The notes under the pieces are model-generated. The model saw nothing but the letters and a program-made list of their open reading frames with translations, searched no databases and was not told the origin of the DNA. From positions 8,171,094 through 8,235,093 of the forward strand of contig OX463786.1 of assembly GCA_949825025.1 (NCBI GenBank): a stretch of DNA of 64,000 nt, written 5' to 3'. Position numbers and translations under genes: made by a program. The stretch is from Siphlonurus alternatus (lineage: Eukaryota; Arthropoda; Insecta; Ephemeroptera; Siphlonuridae). Below, piece by piece: positions 62,132-64,000 of the stretch. The stretch's first letter is position 1; each line of letters begins with the position of its first letter.

Positions 62132-62261
62132 TATGACGTCACAAAAATCGTGACGTCATATTCCCCTTATTCCCCTGATACGCCATGACATGGTTGGAGA
62201 GAAGCGCGGTTTTAACTTCGCATGTTACTAGCTTGTTGGGTTTTTAAACAAGTGCCACGTT
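62132..62261 (+). promoter_or_regulatory. Twin-CRE promoter-like patch and possible 5' UTR exon
   Basis: Two perfect CRE palindromes TGACGTCA at 62134-62141 and 62151-62158 form a larger dyad (TATGACGTCAC, 7 bp, GTGACGTCATA). Some 100 bp downstream, GCCACGTT|gtaagtaatt is a consensus donor at 62262. The stretch between has GAGAAGCGCGG and a 20-codon ORF (MTWLERSAVLTSHVTSLLGF). This fits a CREB/ATF-responsive first exon on the plus strand, possibly an alternative to the exon at 60938-61097; inference only. Confidence 0.35.
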
Positions 62262-64000
62262 GTAAGTAATTCTATTTAAAACAATCTACTAAATTTTCCA
62301 TCCATATAATATATAAAGGTAAGTGAAAAGATTATTCTCATATTAATTTTCAAAGAATATAACTTTTGTTTCTAAGAAATTATTTTCTACTCTCATTTTT
62401 TTATGTAATGTTATGGTTTCCATTCAATGCCTTAAGGGGAATTCCAGTTATAAAATACACTTGGATAACCTCAATGAAGTATACTATTTACTCTGTATTA
62501 TTGTTTAACTTACGAGATAGTATTAAAGAAATAAAATATAAAGGGAAATAAATAATATATTAATTCTAAATTTTAAAATATTTATTTATTTTTTTTTGTA
62601 ATAAACAATGCTGAAAACAATATGATAAAAACAACAATTAAAGTACATGTAATTAATATCAATTTGCTTTAAAATAACTATTATATATTTTTATATTAAT
62701 AAATACATAAACTACACTCAAGTCAGCACTTAAATTTAAAAAAAAATCATCAAGCACGTCCAGCTTCTTTGCAATTGAAACGATATCTGAAGAAATTTCA
62801 GTTTAATAATATTTTAAATAATAACATAATATAATTTATCAATTAATGAAATAGTTACTGAATAAAATTTTGAATACATTTTTCATTCTCATTTTGTGTA
62901 GAGCAGTCTGTAGTATCAGGACTACTTACTTATAACAGTTGCTGTGTATTTATATGATAATAATATTTAATTAATGATAGCATGGTATTGACATATAAAT
63001 GATAACAGACTGAAGGATCATGTGATTGCTGTTGCAATTGAGCTTGCAGGGATATAGAAGATACTTCCTTACAATAATAAATTTCCCATTGTAAAGCAAC
63101 TTATTTTAATTATCATTGCAATTTTAAATCTAGAAACTCCCTGAAAGAAAATTATATGGATTCTTATAAAACTATAATTTTGTAAAAAAATTATTTACTC
63201 ATTTTTTATCCTATGATTTACATTGCAATTTTGCGAATACTTTCTTTATTAAAAAAATGATGTTCAAAAGAGATTTTAATGTTGACTATTTACCCTGTAA
63301 TTTGAAGCATAGTACATATCTAAATGTACAAGTTAAAGGTGCTTTAAATTAGCATAAGTTTATTTTATTATAATAAAGTAGAAATTACTTAATATTAAGA
63401 AAAATAATAAAAAATTATAAGCTTTAATGCTTTCTCACATTATTTTAATAATCCTGTGGTATTATGCAACTCTTTTCAAGGCAACTATAAAAAAAAGTTA
63501 TGAAATTGCAATCTACCAAAATTTATAGCTGATGAAATTATAAACCTTATATCATATATAAATAAGGTTTATTATAAATTAATGAAGTTTCTTTTACGAC
63601 TCACAATCACGTACTATATACTCGTAAAAAATAATTACATTATCTTTATATAACTTTTGTTGTGCGTTGTTGTTTTCTTTTTAAAACGTGTTGAAATTTG
63701 TTTTTATCAAGGTTGGAAAATTTTCTACAGAAAAAAATGTTAATTTATTTACATATCTTGAATATTTACAATTGTAAACAATATTAACAGAAAGGGAGTT
63801 CTTGTAAGTGAATTATAAAAGTAAAAATATTTTACATATTTAATTCATAGGTATATTCCAAAATTCTTGAAAATTTAACACTTTCTATAAAAATACGCAT
63901 TCTGTATCAATTTTTTTAGAAATTATGACTCAAATATATAATAAGAATAAGTTATTAATATTCTGATATAGAATCTGCTAGTGAATTTTGTTTTGCATTA
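62262..64000. other. AT-rich stretch, no gene seen
   Basis: No exon or repeat supported. AAACTCCCT at 63134-63142 and AGGGAGTT at 63793-63800. Confidence 0.45.

Overview
This is a eukaryotic window, very AT-rich (I estimate about three quarters A+T). It is packed with palindromic DNA-transposon derivatives (MITEs), short SINE copies, LINE 3' ends and long (CT)n and (TA)n tracts. No long ORF, operon, ribosome-binding-site pattern or CRISPR array is present. Candidate coding sequence exists only as short pieces flanked by GT/AG splice signals. Together with the tRNA-derived and 5S-rRNA-derived SINEs and the TTAA-flanked and hAT-like MITEs, this suggests an arthropod, probably an insect with a large, repeat-filled genome. 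I cannot name the species.

Genes. The best candidate is a minus-strand gene seen as three splice-bounded exons: 25261-25387 (or to 25416; possible ATG at 25318), 16612-16683 and 16042-16110. All three junctions keep one frame open in phase 1, separated by introns of about 8.6 kb and 0.5 kb. Its product is not recognised. Weaker minus-strand exon candidates lie at 43145-43191, 29798-29873, 5358-5425 and 9407-9445; the last sits under a CpG-rich promoter-like patch. On the plus strand, 60938-61097 looks like a 5' exon ending in a signal-peptide start (MKLIVMAIFPLNLCHA, phase 1). CpG-rich promoter-like patches lie at 42690-42861, 57701-57840 and 62132-62261. Most of the rest is probably intron or intergenic DNA.

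Layout. 0-5 kb: SINE tails, and a hAT-type element (8-bp TSD) with a SINE inside it. 5-11 kb: MITEs D1, F (GC-rich, internally duplicated), G (707-bp palindrome), B1 and I1, plus a SINE tail and the 9.4-kb promoter-like patch. 11-19 kb: foldbacks K, J, H, C1 and L1, an unexplained GC-rich block at 17.08-17.39 kb, and exons B and C. 19-26 kb: (CT)n, B2, L2 with A2 inside it, O2, D2 with a TTAA-type MITE inside it, C2 and exon A. 26-37 kb: mostly AT-rich DNA with a LINE tail, two (CT)n tracts, a 5S-type SINE, hybrid element C3 and D3. 37-50 kb: a 16-bp tandem repeat, (TA)n, J3, I2 carrying a LINE end, a LINE ORF2 remnant, a CpG patch, D4, a cluster of family A MITEs and the 656-bp palindrome N. 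50-64 kb: (CT)n/(GA)n, I4, a 5S-type SINE, D5, L3, a LINE tail, a second hAT-type copy, A and B copies, the signal-peptide exon, a tRNA-type SINE and a twin-CRE patch.

The most unexplained signal is the short word AGGGAGTT(T). It occurs 17 times on the two strands, where base composition predicts fewer than one.
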